Positions 32,065-42,125 of a stretch of 64,000 nt of DNA are shown piece by piece (positions within the stretch are counted from its first letter, which is position 1; each line of letters opens with the position of its first letter). Both the position numbers and the translations under genes were made by a program. Below the pieces are notes generated by a model, which was not told where the DNA came from, did not search any database, and worked only from the letters and a program-made list of their open reading frames with translations. Source of the stretch: an uncultured Prochlorococcus sp. (GTDB lineage Bacteria > Cyanobacteriota > Cyanobacteriia > PCC-6307 > Cyanobiaceae); assembly GCA_902564535.1 (NCBI GenBank), contig CACFBG010000003.1, positions 51,456-115,455 of the forward strand, in the 5' to 3' direction.

Positions 32065-33546
32065 ATGCCTAAACCTCGTTGGTTGTTTTGGCATAGACGG
32101 GATCTTAGATTATTTGACAATGTTGGACTATCCAAGGCCAAATCAAATACATCTGCAATTACAGGTGTATTTATACTTGATCAAAAAATATTCCCAAAAG
32201 AAGATTTAAAATCTATTTTCCCTGCTTCTCAAGTCTGGTTCCTAACAAAAAGCTTGGATGAATTAAAAAGAAACTGGTCGAAAACAGGAAGTGATCTATT
32301 AATTCTTCATGGAAACCCTATTAAATTAATACCACTATTAGCTGAAGCTATTAATGCTGATTGTGTTTGCTGGAATAAGGATATTGAACCAGAAAATATA
32401 TCAATAGATAAGCAAATAATTTATAAACTGCAAAAGCAATCTATCAAAGCATTATCTGAATGGGATCAACTTCTTATCGCTCCTAATCAGATCAGGACTG
32501 GCAACAATAATCCATATAAAGTCTATGGGCCATTCTTTAAAAAATGGAATTCATTAGTAGAGATGAAATTCTCAAAGGGATATATAGATGTAGAACATAC
32601 AAACAAACGATTAGTAGGTTTAAGTAATATCCAAAAAACTAAAATAGAAAATTATCTAGGAGAAAACTATATAAAAGATTCATTTAAATTAACACAAAGA
32701 ATAAGGGAAATAAATTATTTTGTAGGACACAACCTTTGTCCATGCAGGCCAGGAGAGAAAGTTGGCAGAGAACAATTAAAAGAGTTTATTGATAAGAATA
32801 CAATCCTTGATTATTCTTTAAATAGGGACATCCCTTCTTTTAATGGGACATCTAAACTTAGTGCAAGTTTTAGGTTTGGTACAATTAGCCCAAGAGAATC
32901 ATGGAATGCTTCTCTATTAGCATTAAATAATGCAAAAACAATTTATCAAAAAAAATCTATTAATACTTGGCAGAAAGAATTATGTTGGAGAGAGTTTTAC
33001 CAAAATATTTTATTTAATTTTCCCAGATTATTAAATGGTCCTTATAGAGAAAAATTAAAAGATTTCCCATGGGAAAATAATGAAAAATGGATTAATGCTT
33101 GGAGATTAGGTCTTACAGGAGTTCCTATTGTAGATGCTTCAATGAGGCAATTAAATCAAACAGGTTGGATGCACAACCGTTGTAGAATGATTGTGGCATC
33201 ATTTTTGGTAAAGGATTTGATCTGTAATTGGCAAATAGGAGAGAAATTATTCATGGATATTCTTGTAGATGGAGATATTGCAGCAAACAATGGAGGATGG
33301 CAATGGAGCGCAAGTAGCGGAATGGATACTAAACCATTAAGAATATTTAACCCTTATACACAAACAATTAAATTTGACCCTAAAGCAGAGTTTATAAAAA
33401 AATGGCTACCAGAGTTATCTCACATATCAAAAGAAGATTTAATTACAAGTGAAATAAATAATCTCGAAAGGAAGATCTATCCTAAAGCAATCGTGGCTCA
33501 TAAAGATCAACAAGCAAAGTTTAGATTTCTATATAAAAAATCCTAG
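32065..33546 (+). CDS. phrB: Deoxyribodipyrimidine photolyase
   Basis: WLFWHRRDLRLFDNVGLSKA...WQKELCWREFYQNIL...MRQLNQTGWMHNRCRMIVASFLVKDL...DGDIAANNGGWQWSASSGMD. Confidence 0.95.
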   Translation: MPKPRWLFWHRRDLRLFDNVGLSKAKSNTSAITGVFILDQKIFPKEDLKSIFPASQVWFLTKSLDELKRNWSKTGSDLLILHGNPIKLIPLLAEAINADCVCWNKDIEPENISIDKQIIYKLQKQSIKALSEWDQLLIAPNQIRTGNNNPYKVYGPFFKKWNSLVEMKFSKGYIDVEHTNKRLVGLSNIQKTKIENYLGENYIKDSFKLTQRIREINYFVGHNLCPCRPGEKVGREQLKEFIDKNTILDYSLNRDIPSFNGTSKLSASFRFGTISPRESWNASLLALNNAKTIYQKKSINTWQKELCWREFYQNILFNFPRLLNGPYREKLKDFPWENNEKWINAWRLGLTGVPIVDASMRQLNQTGWMHNRCRMIVASFLVKDLICNWQIGEKLFMDILVDGDIAANNGGWQWSASSGMDTKPLRIFNPYTQTIKFDPKAEFIKKWLPELSHISKEDLITSEINNLERKIYPKAIVAHKDQQAKFRFLYKKS

Positions 33547-33558
33547 TCTAGCTTGTTA

Positions 33559-34713
33559 TCAATTACTTAAAATTTCTTTAATTGAATCAGCGACATGAAC
33601 CTGCTCTTTTTCTGATATCTCAGGGAATATAGGTAAGCTCAATACCTCACTACAAAGCTTATCTGTGAAAGGCAGTTTCATCTTAGAAAAGGTCATATTC
33701 ATATATGCCGGCTGACGATGTATTGGTATTGGATAATATATAATGGTATAAACTCCTCTATCTTCAAGTCTACTTTTTAAGCAATCTCTATTGTCTTGAT
33801 TAGATGAAGAGAATTGATTATTAGAATGTACTTGAATAACAAATTGATTCCATGAATGTCTTCCTGCTTTTGAGTTTATAGAAGCAGGCAATCTAATTCC
33901 CTTAACACCTTCAAGAAGCTCTGTATATCGTGAAGCAATAATTCCCCTTTGTTCTACCCAACCATTAAGTCTAGATAGCTTTAAATTTAAGATAGCTGCC
34001 TGAATAGCATCTAATCGACTGTTATATCCTAGATGAGAATGAAGATATCTTCTTGGCATTCCGTGAACAGCTAATTCCCTAATCCTTTGAGCTATCAATT
34101 TATCTTTTGTAGTGATAGCACCAGCATCACCAGCCGCTCCAAGATTTTTTGTAGGAAAGAAGCTAAAGCATCCGACGTCTCCCCAACTTCCAACAGGCTC
34201 ACCATCCCATTCTGTTCCAGCAGCTTGAGCACAGTCTTCAATAATTTTAAGATGATGCTTCTCTGCAATTTGCCTCAATCTCTTCATATCCACAGGACAG
34301 CCAAAAAGATGTACCGGGAGGATTGCCTTCGTCGCAGATGTGATTACTGCTTCAATATCATCAAGTTCAATTAAATAATTATCAGGGTTAACATCAACAA
34401 ATACTGGTAAAGCCCCTACTGCACTAATAGCCTCTGCAGTTGCAAAAAAACTAAATGAAGTTGTAATCACTTCATCTCCAACACCAATTTCAAGAGCCCT
34501 AAGAGCAAGAATTAAAGCATCTGTCCCACTATTACAACTCACCGCAAATGGAACTCGTATGAATTCTGCGAATGATTCCTCAAAGGTCGTTACTTCAAGA
34601 CCTCCAACAAATTGTCCGCTATGAAGAACCTTTAAGACTGCAGCATCAAGTTCTTGTCCAAGATCTGAAAGCTGCCTTGAAAGGCTAAAAGGAGGCACCT
34701 GCATACAAATCAC
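33559..34713 (-). CDS. DegT/DnrJ/EryC1 family PLP-dependent sugar aminotransferase
   Basis: VSCNSGTDALILALRALEIGVGDEVITTSFSFFATAEAISAVGALPVFVDV, EDCAQAAGTEW, FSFFPTKNLGAAGDAGAI. Confidence 0.93.
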   Translation of the reverse strand: MICMQVPPFSLSRQLSDLGQELDAAVLKVLHSGQFVGGLEVTTFEESFAEFIRVPFAVSCNSGTDALILALRALEIGVGDEVITTSFSFFATAEAISAVGALPVFVDVNPDNYLIELDDIEAVITSATKAILPVHLFGCPVDMKRLRQIAEKHHLKIIEDCAQAAGTEWDGEPVGSWGDVGCFSFFPTKNLGAAGDAGAITTKDKLIAQRIRELAVHGMPRRYLHSHLGYNSRLDAIQAAILNLKLSRLNGWVEQRGIIASRYTELLEGVKGIRLPASINSKAGRHSWNQFVIQVHSNNQFSSSNQDNRDCLKSRLEDRGVYTIIYYPIPIHRQPAYMNMTFSKMKLPFTDKLCSEVLSLPIFPEISEKEQVHVADSIKEILSN

Positions 34714-34762
34714 ATTAAGACTTGCTCTAAGGAAAAAGAGAAATCAACTTCCCCTTAATCAA

Positions 34763-35380
34763 TCAAAACCAATTTGGCTCTTTCCCAGGATGCCATTTGA
34801 TATTGCATCCAATTGATGGTTTTTGTTCATTAGCAGGCATCTTTCCCTCAAGTACTGCATCTAAAGCACTTCTTAAATCTTTTCCAGTGACAGGGATGTC
34901 ATTACCTGGTCTACTGTCATCAAGTTGACCTCTGTAAATCAAATCAGGTCCATGATTACTCCGATCTGAAAAAAGGAAGAAATCTGGAGTGCATGCAGCT
35001 CTTAAAGAGATAGCAAAACTTTGATCTAAATCCAACAGGTAAGGAAACTTCCAATCATTTAATTGAGCTTGAAGGGCTAATTGATCTGGACCATCTTGAG
35101 GGTGTGTCTCCAAACTATTGCTAGCAATGCCTATGAACTGAATTCTCTCCCCATAAGCTTTCTCTAGATTGGTTAACTCATTTTCTATGTGTTTGACGAA
35201 AGGACAATGAGCACACAAGACCATCAATAAAGAAGGTTTTTCCCCTAATGAGCTATTACTCATTCGATCAAGATTAAATCCTGGTTGATGCTGAGATGAA
35301 TTTGTGCATTTCACTACTGGCAAATCAAAGTTTGGCAACTTAGTGCCTATTGGAAGCATGGTTGAATTGGTTCTGACCAT
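34763..35380 (-). CDS. Thioredoxin-fold / AhpC-TSA-like protein
   Basis: LLMVLCAHCPFVKHIENELTNLEKAYGERIQFIGIASN. Confidence 0.8.
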   Translation of the reverse strand: MVRTNSTMLPIGTKLPNFDLPVVKCTNSSQHQPGFNLDRMSNSSLGEKPSLLMVLCAHCPFVKHIENELTNLEKAYGERIQFIGIASNSLETHPQDGPDQLALQAQLNDWKFPYLLDLDQSFAISLRAACTPDFFLFSDRSNHGPDLIYRGQLDDSRPGNDIPVTGKDLRSALDAVLEGKMPANEQKPSIGCNIKWHPGKEPNWF

Positions 35381-35503
35381 AGGAAATAACTTTTCTATTC
35401 CAAAGATTTAAAACAAAGAATATATAGCGATATCCTCTTGAGTATTAACACAAAGCACAACATAAGAGAGAATCTAAATAGTTCTCAAAGAGATTTCTGA
35501 AAG

Positions 35504-36286
35504 ATGCTTCTAGATCTCAAAGGAAAAAAAATCCTCGTTACAGGGATCGCTAATAGTCGATCAATTGCCTGGGGTGTTGCTCAACAGCTACATGCAGCTG
35601 GAGCAGAGCTCGGAATCACATACCTACCAGACGAAAAAGGGCGATTTGAATCAAAAGTGAAAGATCTGACAGCTCCGCTAAATCCTTCGCTTTTTCTTCC
35701 TTTAAACGTCCAAGATCATTCCCAAATCGAAGCAGTTTTTCAATCTGTTGAAGAAAAATGGGGAACTTTGGATGGAATGGTTCATTGCTTAGCTTTTGCT
35801 GGGAAAGAAGAACTAGTAGGAAATTACAGTGCAACTACTGCTGATGGTTTTTCTAGGGCTTTAGAAATAAGTGCTTATTCACTTGCTCCTCTTTGCAAAT
35901 ATGCAAAGCCCTTATTCAATAAAGGAGCTGGGGTAGTTACTCTTACTTACTTGGGCGCAGAAAGAGCAATCCCTAACTACAACGTTATGGGAGTAGCTAA
36001 AGCTGCACTGGAAGCCTCAGTGAGATACTTATCTGCTGAATTAGGCCCTGAGCATCAAGTCAGAGTGAATGCGATTAGCGCAGGACCTATAAGGACTTTG
36101 GCCAGTTCAGCAATTGGGGGCATCCTTGACATGATTCACAATGTAGAAGAGAAAGCACCACTAAGAAGAACTGTCACCCAGAAAGAAGTTGGGAATACTG
36201 CCACTTTCTTACTAAGTGATCTATCAAGTGGTATCTCTGGTCAAACCATTTATGTTGATGCCGGCTATTGCATCAATGGAATGTAA
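35504..36286 (+). CDS. fabI: Enoyl-[acyl-carrier-protein] reductase (NADH)
   Basis: LLDLKGKKILVTGIANSRSIAWGVAQQLHAAGAELGITYLPDE...YLGAERAIPNYNVMGVAKAALEASVRYLSAELG. Confidence 0.95.
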   Translation: MLLDLKGKKILVTGIANSRSIAWGVAQQLHAAGAELGITYLPDEKGRFESKVKDLTAPLNPSLFLPLNVQDHSQIEAVFQSVEEKWGTLDGMVHCLAFAGKEELVGNYSATTADGFSRALEISAYSLAPLCKYAKPLFNKGAGVVTLTYLGAERAIPNYNVMGVAKAALEASVRYLSAELGPEHQVRVNAISAGPIRTLASSAIGGILDMIHNVEEKAPLRRTVTQKEVGNTATFLLSDLSSGISGQTIYVDAGYCINGM

Positions 36287-36322
36287 AGCTGTTTTTTATT
36301 TCGTCCCTATTTTTCATATTAA

Positions 36323-36940
36323 ATGACTTCAACTAGACAAGGAGAAATTCATAGAGTTACTGGGGAAACGAATGTAAAAGTTCGTTTAAATCTAGATGGG
36401 AATGGAAAATGTGAAATCGAAACTGGGGTTGCTTTCCTAGATCACATGCTTCATCAGATTTCAAGTCATGGCTTGATTGACTTAGAAATTCAAGCTAAAG
36501 GAGATACACATATTGACGACCATCACACAAATGAAGATGTTGGGATTGCCTTTGGTCAAGCTTTATCTAAAGCATTAGGGAATAGGAAAGGAATTAATAG
36601 ATTTGGCCATTTTATTGCACCTTTAGACGAAGCATTAGTTCAAGTGATTTTGGATTGCTCAGGCAGACCTCATTTAAGTTTTGGCTTAACAATTCCTAAT
36701 GAAAGGATTGGAAATTATGAAACAGAATTAGTAAAAGAATTTTTTATTGCAGTAGTTAATAATAGTGGGCTTACAATGCATATTTCTCAATTAAATGGGA
36801 GCAATTCTCATCATATAGTTGAAGCTTGTTTCAAGTCTTTTGCTAGAGCACTCAGAATGGCAACTGAATTTGATCCCAGAAGTTCAGGAAGAATACCTAG
36901 TAGTAAAGGCGTGTTAGAGCAAGCAGGTTCTCAAGATTAA
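36323..36940 (+). CDS. hisB: Imidazoleglycerol-phosphate dehydratase
   Basis: [46 protein letters not shown]. Confidence 0.96.
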   Translation: MTSTRQGEIHRVTGETNVKVRLNLDGNGKCEIETGVAFLDHMLHQISSHGLIDLEIQAKGDTHIDDHHTNEDVGIAFGQALSKALGNRKGINRFGHFIAPLDEALVQVILDCSGRPHLSFGLTIPNERIGNYETELVKEFFIAVVNNSGLTMHISQLNGSNSHHIVEACFKSFARALRMATEFDPRSSGRIPSSKGVLEQAGSQD

Positions 36941-37014
36941 ACAAAGTAATAAGGCTAATCTCGCGTCTTCAAAAAAATTGCGCGAAAATTATTACACCAA
37001 AGATTTATCTGAAA

Positions 37015-38505
37015 GTGCTCCAATCTGGCTTCAAGGGAAAAGCAAAAGCTCAGCCGATAGGCTTTGACAGAGAAGATTGGGCAAGTGCCTATTGCAACGT
37101 AGAAAAAGAACTTGCCAATATACAAATTATCGCTAAACAGGGCACAGTTCCTAATGAATTATCTGGAACTTTTTATCGCAATGGTCCTGGGATACTAGAG
37201 AGGGGAGGACATTGGGTGCATCATCCATTTGACGGGGATGGAATGATTGCAGCCATAAGTTTTAATAATGGGAAGGTTAGTTTCAGTAATAGATTTATTC
37301 GAACTGAGGGATGGAAATCTGAAGAAGAAGCAGGAAAGTTTACATATAGAGGTGTTTTTGGGACTAAAAAGCAAGGAGGTTTTTTGGCTAATGCATTTGA
37401 TCTACGCCTGAAAAACATTGCAAATACAAATATAATTAAGTTTGGAGATGATTTATTAGCCCTTTGGGAAGCTGCGGGTCCTCATGCGATTGATCCAAAA
37501 ACACTTGAGACATTTGGTCTTTCTACTCTTAATGGCGTACTAAAGCCAAAAGAATCTTTAAGTGCTCACCCAAGGTTTGATCCAGGTCACCATGATCAAA
37601 AAAGAATGGTTACCTTTGGAGTTCAAACTGGTCCTAAAAGCACTATAAGATCAATGGAATTTGCCCTAGCAGGTGAAAAAGCTGGTCAATTAATTAGCGA
37701 TAGAAAGGATACCTTTAATGGTTTTGCATTCCTTCATGATTTTGCAATAACACCTAATTGGACTATTTTCTTACAAAATGCTATTTCGTTTAATCCTATA
37801 CCATTTATTTTTGGACAAAAAGGAGCAGCTCAATGCTTAACATCACAAAAGGGTAAGAAAGGAAAGTTGTGGTTAATTCCTAGAGATTGTGGTCAATTTG
37901 CAGGGGCTTCACCAAAAATAATAGAAGGGCCAGAAGGATTTGTATTTCACCACCTGAATGCCTATGAAGATGGTAATAAATTAATTTTAGAAAGTATTTT
38001 TTATCAAGATTTTCCATCCATCGGACCTAAAGATGATTTTCGTGAAATTGATTTTGATCTAATCCCTGAAGGTATTCTTAAAAGATGTACTATAAATATA
38101 ATCAATAATTCAGTCGATATAAAAACTATTAGTCAACAATGTTGTGAATTTGCGATGGTAAACCCTAATTTTCAAGGACTTCCTGCAAGATTTAGCTGGA
38201 TGGCAATTGCAGAATGTTCTACAGGAAATGGGCCTCTACAAGCGATCAAAAAGTTAGATCTTAAAAATCAAAAAGAATGGATTTGGAATGCAGGGCCTCG
38301 AGGTTTTGTTAGTGAGCCTCTTTATATTCCAAAAGTAAATTCACATAATGAAGATTCAGGCTGGGTAATTTCTTTAATTTGGAATGCTGCTGAAAGGATT
38401 ACGGAACTAGTTATTTTAAACTCAGAAAATCTAAAATTAGAATGTAAACTTGAAATGCCTATAGCTATACCTCATGGACTACATGGAAGTTGGGTTAATA
38501 ATTGA
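37015..38505 (+). CDS. Carotenoid oxygenase family protein
   Basis: GTFYRNGPGILERGGHWVHHPFDGDGMIAAISF, FLHDFAITPNWTIF, FHHLNAYED, PHGLHGSWV. Confidence 0.9.
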   Translation: MLQSGFKGKAKAQPIGFDREDWASAYCNVEKELANIQIIAKQGTVPNELSGTFYRNGPGILERGGHWVHHPFDGDGMIAAISFNNGKVSFSNRFIRTEGWKSEEEAGKFTYRGVFGTKKQGGFLANAFDLRLKNIANTNIIKFGDDLLALWEAAGPHAIDPKTLETFGLSTLNGVLKPKESLSAHPRFDPGHHDQKRMVTFGVQTGPKSTIRSMEFALAGEKAGQLISDRKDTFNGFAFLHDFAITPNWTIFLQNAISFNPIPFIFGQKGAAQCLTSQKGKKGKLWLIPRDCGQFAGASPKIIEGPEGFVFHHLNAYEDGNKLILESIFYQDFPSIGPKDDFREIDFDLIPEGILKRCTINIINNSVDIKTISQQCCEFAMVNPNFQGLPARFSWMAIAECSTGNGPLQAIKKLDLKNQKEWIWNAGPRGFVSEPLYIPKVNSHNEDSGWVISLIWNAAERITELVILNSENLKLECKLEMPIAIPHGLHGSWVNN

Positions 38506-38519
38506 TTATTAAACTAAAA

Positions 38520-39119
38520 CTAGAAATTAGCAAGTATATTTGTCAACGAAGGTTTTAAAAGTTCAAATGCTTTGCCTCTATGTCCAAGTTTTTGTTTTTT
38601 CACTTCTCCCATTTCTGCAAAAGTCTTACCTGTAGGAATCACTTCAAAAATAGGATCATATCCAAAACCTTTCTCCCCTCTAGGCGTATTAGTAATAACA
38701 CCTTCACACTTACCTTGAACCTCTATTAGGATTTCACCATCTGGAGAGGAAATACAAAGAGCGGATATGAAATAAGCTTTCCTATCTTGAACTCCAGATA
38801 ATTCTTTTAAAACTCTTTGAATCCTCTCATGATCTGTATTTGCATATCTAGCTGAATTAATTCCTGGGGCTCCATCTAGTGAAGCTATACATAAACCAGA
38901 ATCGTCAGCCAAACAATTCTTTCCGGTATATTTTGAGGTAGCCTTTGCTTTTATTCTTGCATTCTCTAAAAAAGTTTTACCAGTTTCATTCACTATTAAT
39001 CCATCCGGCTGCATTATTACTTCTAGCGGGAAATCTTCAAGTAAAGACTTAAACTCATTTACCTTCCCTTGATTAGTACTAGCAATTATTAATATAGGAC
39101 TCTTATTTTCGATATTCAT
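38520..39119 (-). CDS. rdgB: Non-canonical purine NTP pyrophosphatase (RdgB/HAM1)
   Basis: IIASTNQGKVNEFKSLL, CLADDSGLCIASLDGAPGINSARYA, GEKGFGYDPIF. Confidence 0.93.
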   Translation of the reverse strand: MNIENKSPILIIASTNQGKVNEFKSLLEDFPLEVIMQPDGLIVNETGKTFLENARIKAKATSKYTGKNCLADDSGLCIASLDGAPGINSARYANTDHERIQRVLKELSGVQDRKAYFISALCISSPDGEILIEVQGKCEGVITNTPRGEKGFGYDPIFEVIPTGKTFAEMGEVKKQKLGHRGKAFELLKPSLTNILANF

Positions 39120-40645
39120 TTTATTTCAGCTAATTCTTTAGCCCATTTTAAAGTCGATTGTAATTTTTCTTCGGATGGTGCCTCACAATAAATTCGCAAT
39201 AACGGTTCTGTTCCAGAGAAACGAAACATTAACCAATGATTTTCACCAAGTCTGAGCTTTACACCATCTATAGAAATTACTTCTAAAACAGATATTTGAT
39301 TAACGATCCTAGGAGGAGACTCACTAAGAAATCTCTCAAATCTTTCTCTCGTTTCCATATTAACAAGATCAATATCAATCCTGTCATAGTGACTCTCGCC
39401 AAAATGATTTTCTATCTCTTTTAAACGAGAGCCAAGTCCTTGGCCTGCATCTTTTAGAGCTTCAAGAACCAACAAAGCTGCAAATAATGCATCGCGCTCC
39501 GGTATATGCATACCAAATCCAATTCCTCCAGATTCTTCTCCACCTACAAGTACTTCTCTATTGTTCATTTCTTGCGCTATATATTTAAATCCCACTGGAA
39601 GTTCAACAACTTTTCTACCAATATCTTCTGCAACAAGTTTCATTAAATCTGAACCACTTACAGTTTTGACTACAGATCCAGGAAGCCCCCTGACTCTTGC
39701 TAAATGTTCAATTAAAAGAGGCATTAATAATTGTGTACTGCAAAATCTTCCATTTTCATCAATTGCTGCAATTCGATCTCCATCGCCATCAAATACCAAC
39801 CCTAAAGATTTAATACCTTTGGAGTTCAAATGCTTAATTTTAGCAATTAAGGTACTTAAATTCTTGGCAAGTGGTTCTGGAGAATTACCCCCAAATAATG
39901 GATCTCTAGACACCCTAATTTCTTCTACTAAATTAGAAATATCTTCATTCTCTCCAAGCAATTCGGAGATACAACCTGCAGCTGATCCATGCATCGGATC
40001 AACTATAACTTTTAAACCAATTTTTTTTAACCCTGCGACTAAAGCCTGAACATCAAATTTTTCTCTAAGGCCATCTAGGTGCTCCTTTCGCGCATCAAAT
40101 CTATTTATTGGACCTTCAATAGGTTCAGTGAAGACTCCTAAAGATAATCTTCTCTCTACGGCAGAAGTGAATGCTCGGTCAACAGATGCCCCATCAGGAC
40201 CTTTGATTTTCAAACCAATCCATTCAGGAGGGTTATGACTAGCCGTTATAACAATTGCACCCAAGGTTTTCCTCTTAACTGTGGCCCAACTACAAGCAGG
40301 AGTAGGGACAGGGCTTTCTGTTAGGAGTGGCTCAAGGTTGCATCCTCTAATTGCGGCAGCAACTGCAACGGCAAACTCTGGAGCTAAAAAACGTCTGTCG
40401 TAGCCAATAATGACAGTATTGCTTTGCAATTCTTTAGGTGCTCTATATTTCAATTCTTGTGCTGAGGCGGCGGCCACTGGTAAAAGTCTGTCAACAGTAA
40501 AATCAACTCCGAGAATTCCTCTCCAACCATCTGTGCCAAATTGAATAGGTTCTGACTTAAGTCGCAAAGTATTTAATCCCAATAACCAATCAATAGATGA
40601 TCTGACGACATATGACAAGCTCTCTATCGTCAGGGAATAAAGCAT
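39116..40645 (-). CDS. Phosphoglucomutase/phosphomannomutase (start uncertain; listed ORF extends to 40741)
   Basis: IQFGTDGWRGILGVDFTVDRLLPVAAA, VITASHNPPEWIGLKIKGPDGAS, LVFDGDGDRIAAID, VGGEESGGIGFG. Confidence 0.92.
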   Translation of the reverse strand: MLYSLTIESLSYVVRSSIDWLLGLNTLRLKSEPIQFGTDGWRGILGVDFTVDRLLPVAAASAQELKYRAPKELQSNTVIIGYDRRFLAPEFAVAVAAAIRGCNLEPLLTESPVPTPACSWATVKRKTLGAIVITASHNPPEWIGLKIKGPDGASVDRAFTSAVERRLSLGVFTEPIEGPINRFDARKEHLDGLREKFDVQALVAGLKKIGLKVIVDPMHGSAAGCISELLGENEDISNLVEEIRVSRDPLFGGNSPEPLAKNLSTLIAKIKHLNSKGIKSLGLVFDGDGDRIAAIDENGRFCSTQLLMPLLIEHLARVRGLPGSVVKTVSGSDLMKLVAEDIGRKVVELPVGFKYIAQEMNNREVLVGGEESGGIGFGMHIPERDALFAALLVLEALKDAGQGLGSRLKEIENHFGESHYDRIDIDLVNMETRERFERFLSESPPRIVNQISVLEVISIDGVKLRLGENHWLMFRFSGTEPLLRIYCEAPSEEKLQSTLKWAKELAEIK

Positions 40646-40664
40646 CCACACACTAAATCGAAAC

Positions 40665-42125
40665 GTGCTTTCCGATAGATTGCTAAGAAGCTGGATTCGA
40701 TGTCGAAGGAAAGCATGGCTGGATTCTTTTGGCGATCGCAAACAAAGACATTGGAAAGCTCACCATAGTCTTCAATTAGATCACCAACAAAAAAGTTTTG
40801 CCGCATTACTTGAGGAGCCCCCAGGCAAAGGAATTCAAAGTTGCATAGCAGGGAGCTCTGGAATACTCGGCATAAAACTAAAAAATAGAATGCCTACCGG
40901 ACAATTAATTTCAGCGAATCCTCCTTTATTGCAAAAAGTTTCTGGAGAAAGTGTGTGGGGAGAATATGCCTATAGACCAGTATTAGCTCGACAAGGCAAA
41001 AGAAACACAAGAGAATTAAAGCAAGCATTGGCATTAACTGGTCTTTTACTTGAACCTCTTCAAAATGCCTTTGTCCCTAATGGAATTACTGTTTCAAAAA
41101 CAAATCAAGGTCTTGAAATTGACAGAATTTCACTCAATGAAGGTCTAAAAAAACAACTTAATTTATCCTTGTCTAAGCTCTCAGAAGATTTAAATCTAAA
41201 GAACCCACCTCCAATTATTTCAGACAGGAAAAAATGCACGATTTGTTCATGGCAATCGTTATGCGATTCTGAAGCCAAAGCAAAAGGTTTTTTAAGCGAA
41301 GTAAGTGGAATAGGTCATAAAAGAAAAGAAATTTTGGAAGAGCTTGGGATTAATCAAATAAAAGATTTAGCACTATCCAACCCAAATGAGCTAAGTAAAA
41401 AACTTCTTCCTATAAGTAAGCAAAATGATGACCTTGCTTACTTATTGATATCCCAAGCAAAAGTACAGTTAAATGGTAAGCCCAAAAGAATCAATCATAG
41501 TAAAGCTTTACAAGAACTTGAACATGCAAATGGCGTATTAATTTACGATATAGAATCAGATTCAGATTCACAAGAAGACTTCCTACATGGATTTGTTCGT
41601 ATAGACCGAAAAAAGAATGGAGATTGGGACCTAAAGAATGCTAAGTATCATCCGATATTAATACTTTTTGAGGATAAAAGAAGCAAGCAATGGGAGAGAT
41701 TAAGAACCAAGTTAAATAAATATCGCAACTGGCCTGTATTGCATTATGGAGAGACGGAAATTATAGCGATCAGGAAACTAGCTATTCAACAAAAAATTCC
41801 GGCTAAAGAACTTCAGCTCCTTGACCAAAGGTTTATTGATGTACATCAAAGAATTAGAAAACATTGGCTATTACCAGTAAATAGTTACGGGCTCAAAGTT
41901 GTAGCAGAATGGGTTGGTTTTAGATGGCAGCAAATAAATCCAGATGGTTCAAAAGCACTGCTTTGGTGGCGAAAATGGAATAGTAAAAATAGCAATAAAA
42001 AAAGAAGTCCTAATTGTTTAAAAAAAATATTTAGATATAATCAAGATGATTGCCTAGCTACATGGGCAGCAGCAGAATGGCTTTTAAATCAAGATAACAA
42101 GATCTTTAAAATTAACAAAGGCTAA
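40665..42125 (+). CDS. TM0106-type RecB-family putative nuclease with C-terminal RNase H-like region
   Basis: RLLRSWIRCRRKAWLDSFGD; C-rich KKCTICSWQSLCDSEA; helix-hairpin-helix VSGIGHKRKEILEELGI; IYDIESD...NQDDCLATWAAAEWLL. Confidence 0.82.
   Translation: MLSDRLLRSWIRCRRKAWLDSFGDRKQRHWKAHHSLQLDHQQKSFAALLEEPPGKGIQSCIAGSSGILGIKLKNRMPTGQLISANPPLLQKVSGESVWGEYAYRPVLARQGKRNTRELKQALALTGLLLEPLQNAFVPNGITVSKTNQGLEIDRISLNEGLKKQLNLSLSKLSEDLNLKNPPPIISDRKKCTICSWQSLCDSEAKAKGFLSEVSGIGHKRKEILEELGINQIKDLALSNPNELSKKLLPISKQNDDLAYLLISQAKVQLNGKPKRINHSKALQELEHANGVLIYDIESDSDSQEDFLHGFVRIDRKKNGDWDLKNAKYHPILILFEDKRSKQWERLRTKLNKYRNWPVLHYGETEIIAIRKLAIQQKIPAKELQLLDQRFIDVHQRIRKHWLLPVNSYGLKVVAEWVGFRWQQINPDGSKALLWWRKWNSKNSNKKRSPNCLKKIFRYNQDDCLATWAAAEWLLNQDNKIFKINKG

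Noticed and set aside
39116-40741. Apparent 5' overlap between phosphohexomutase ORF and the divergent RecB-like nuclease ORF
   Set aside because: The conserved mutase begins near IQFGTDGWRG and internal starts exist, so the overlap is most likely an over-extended ORF.
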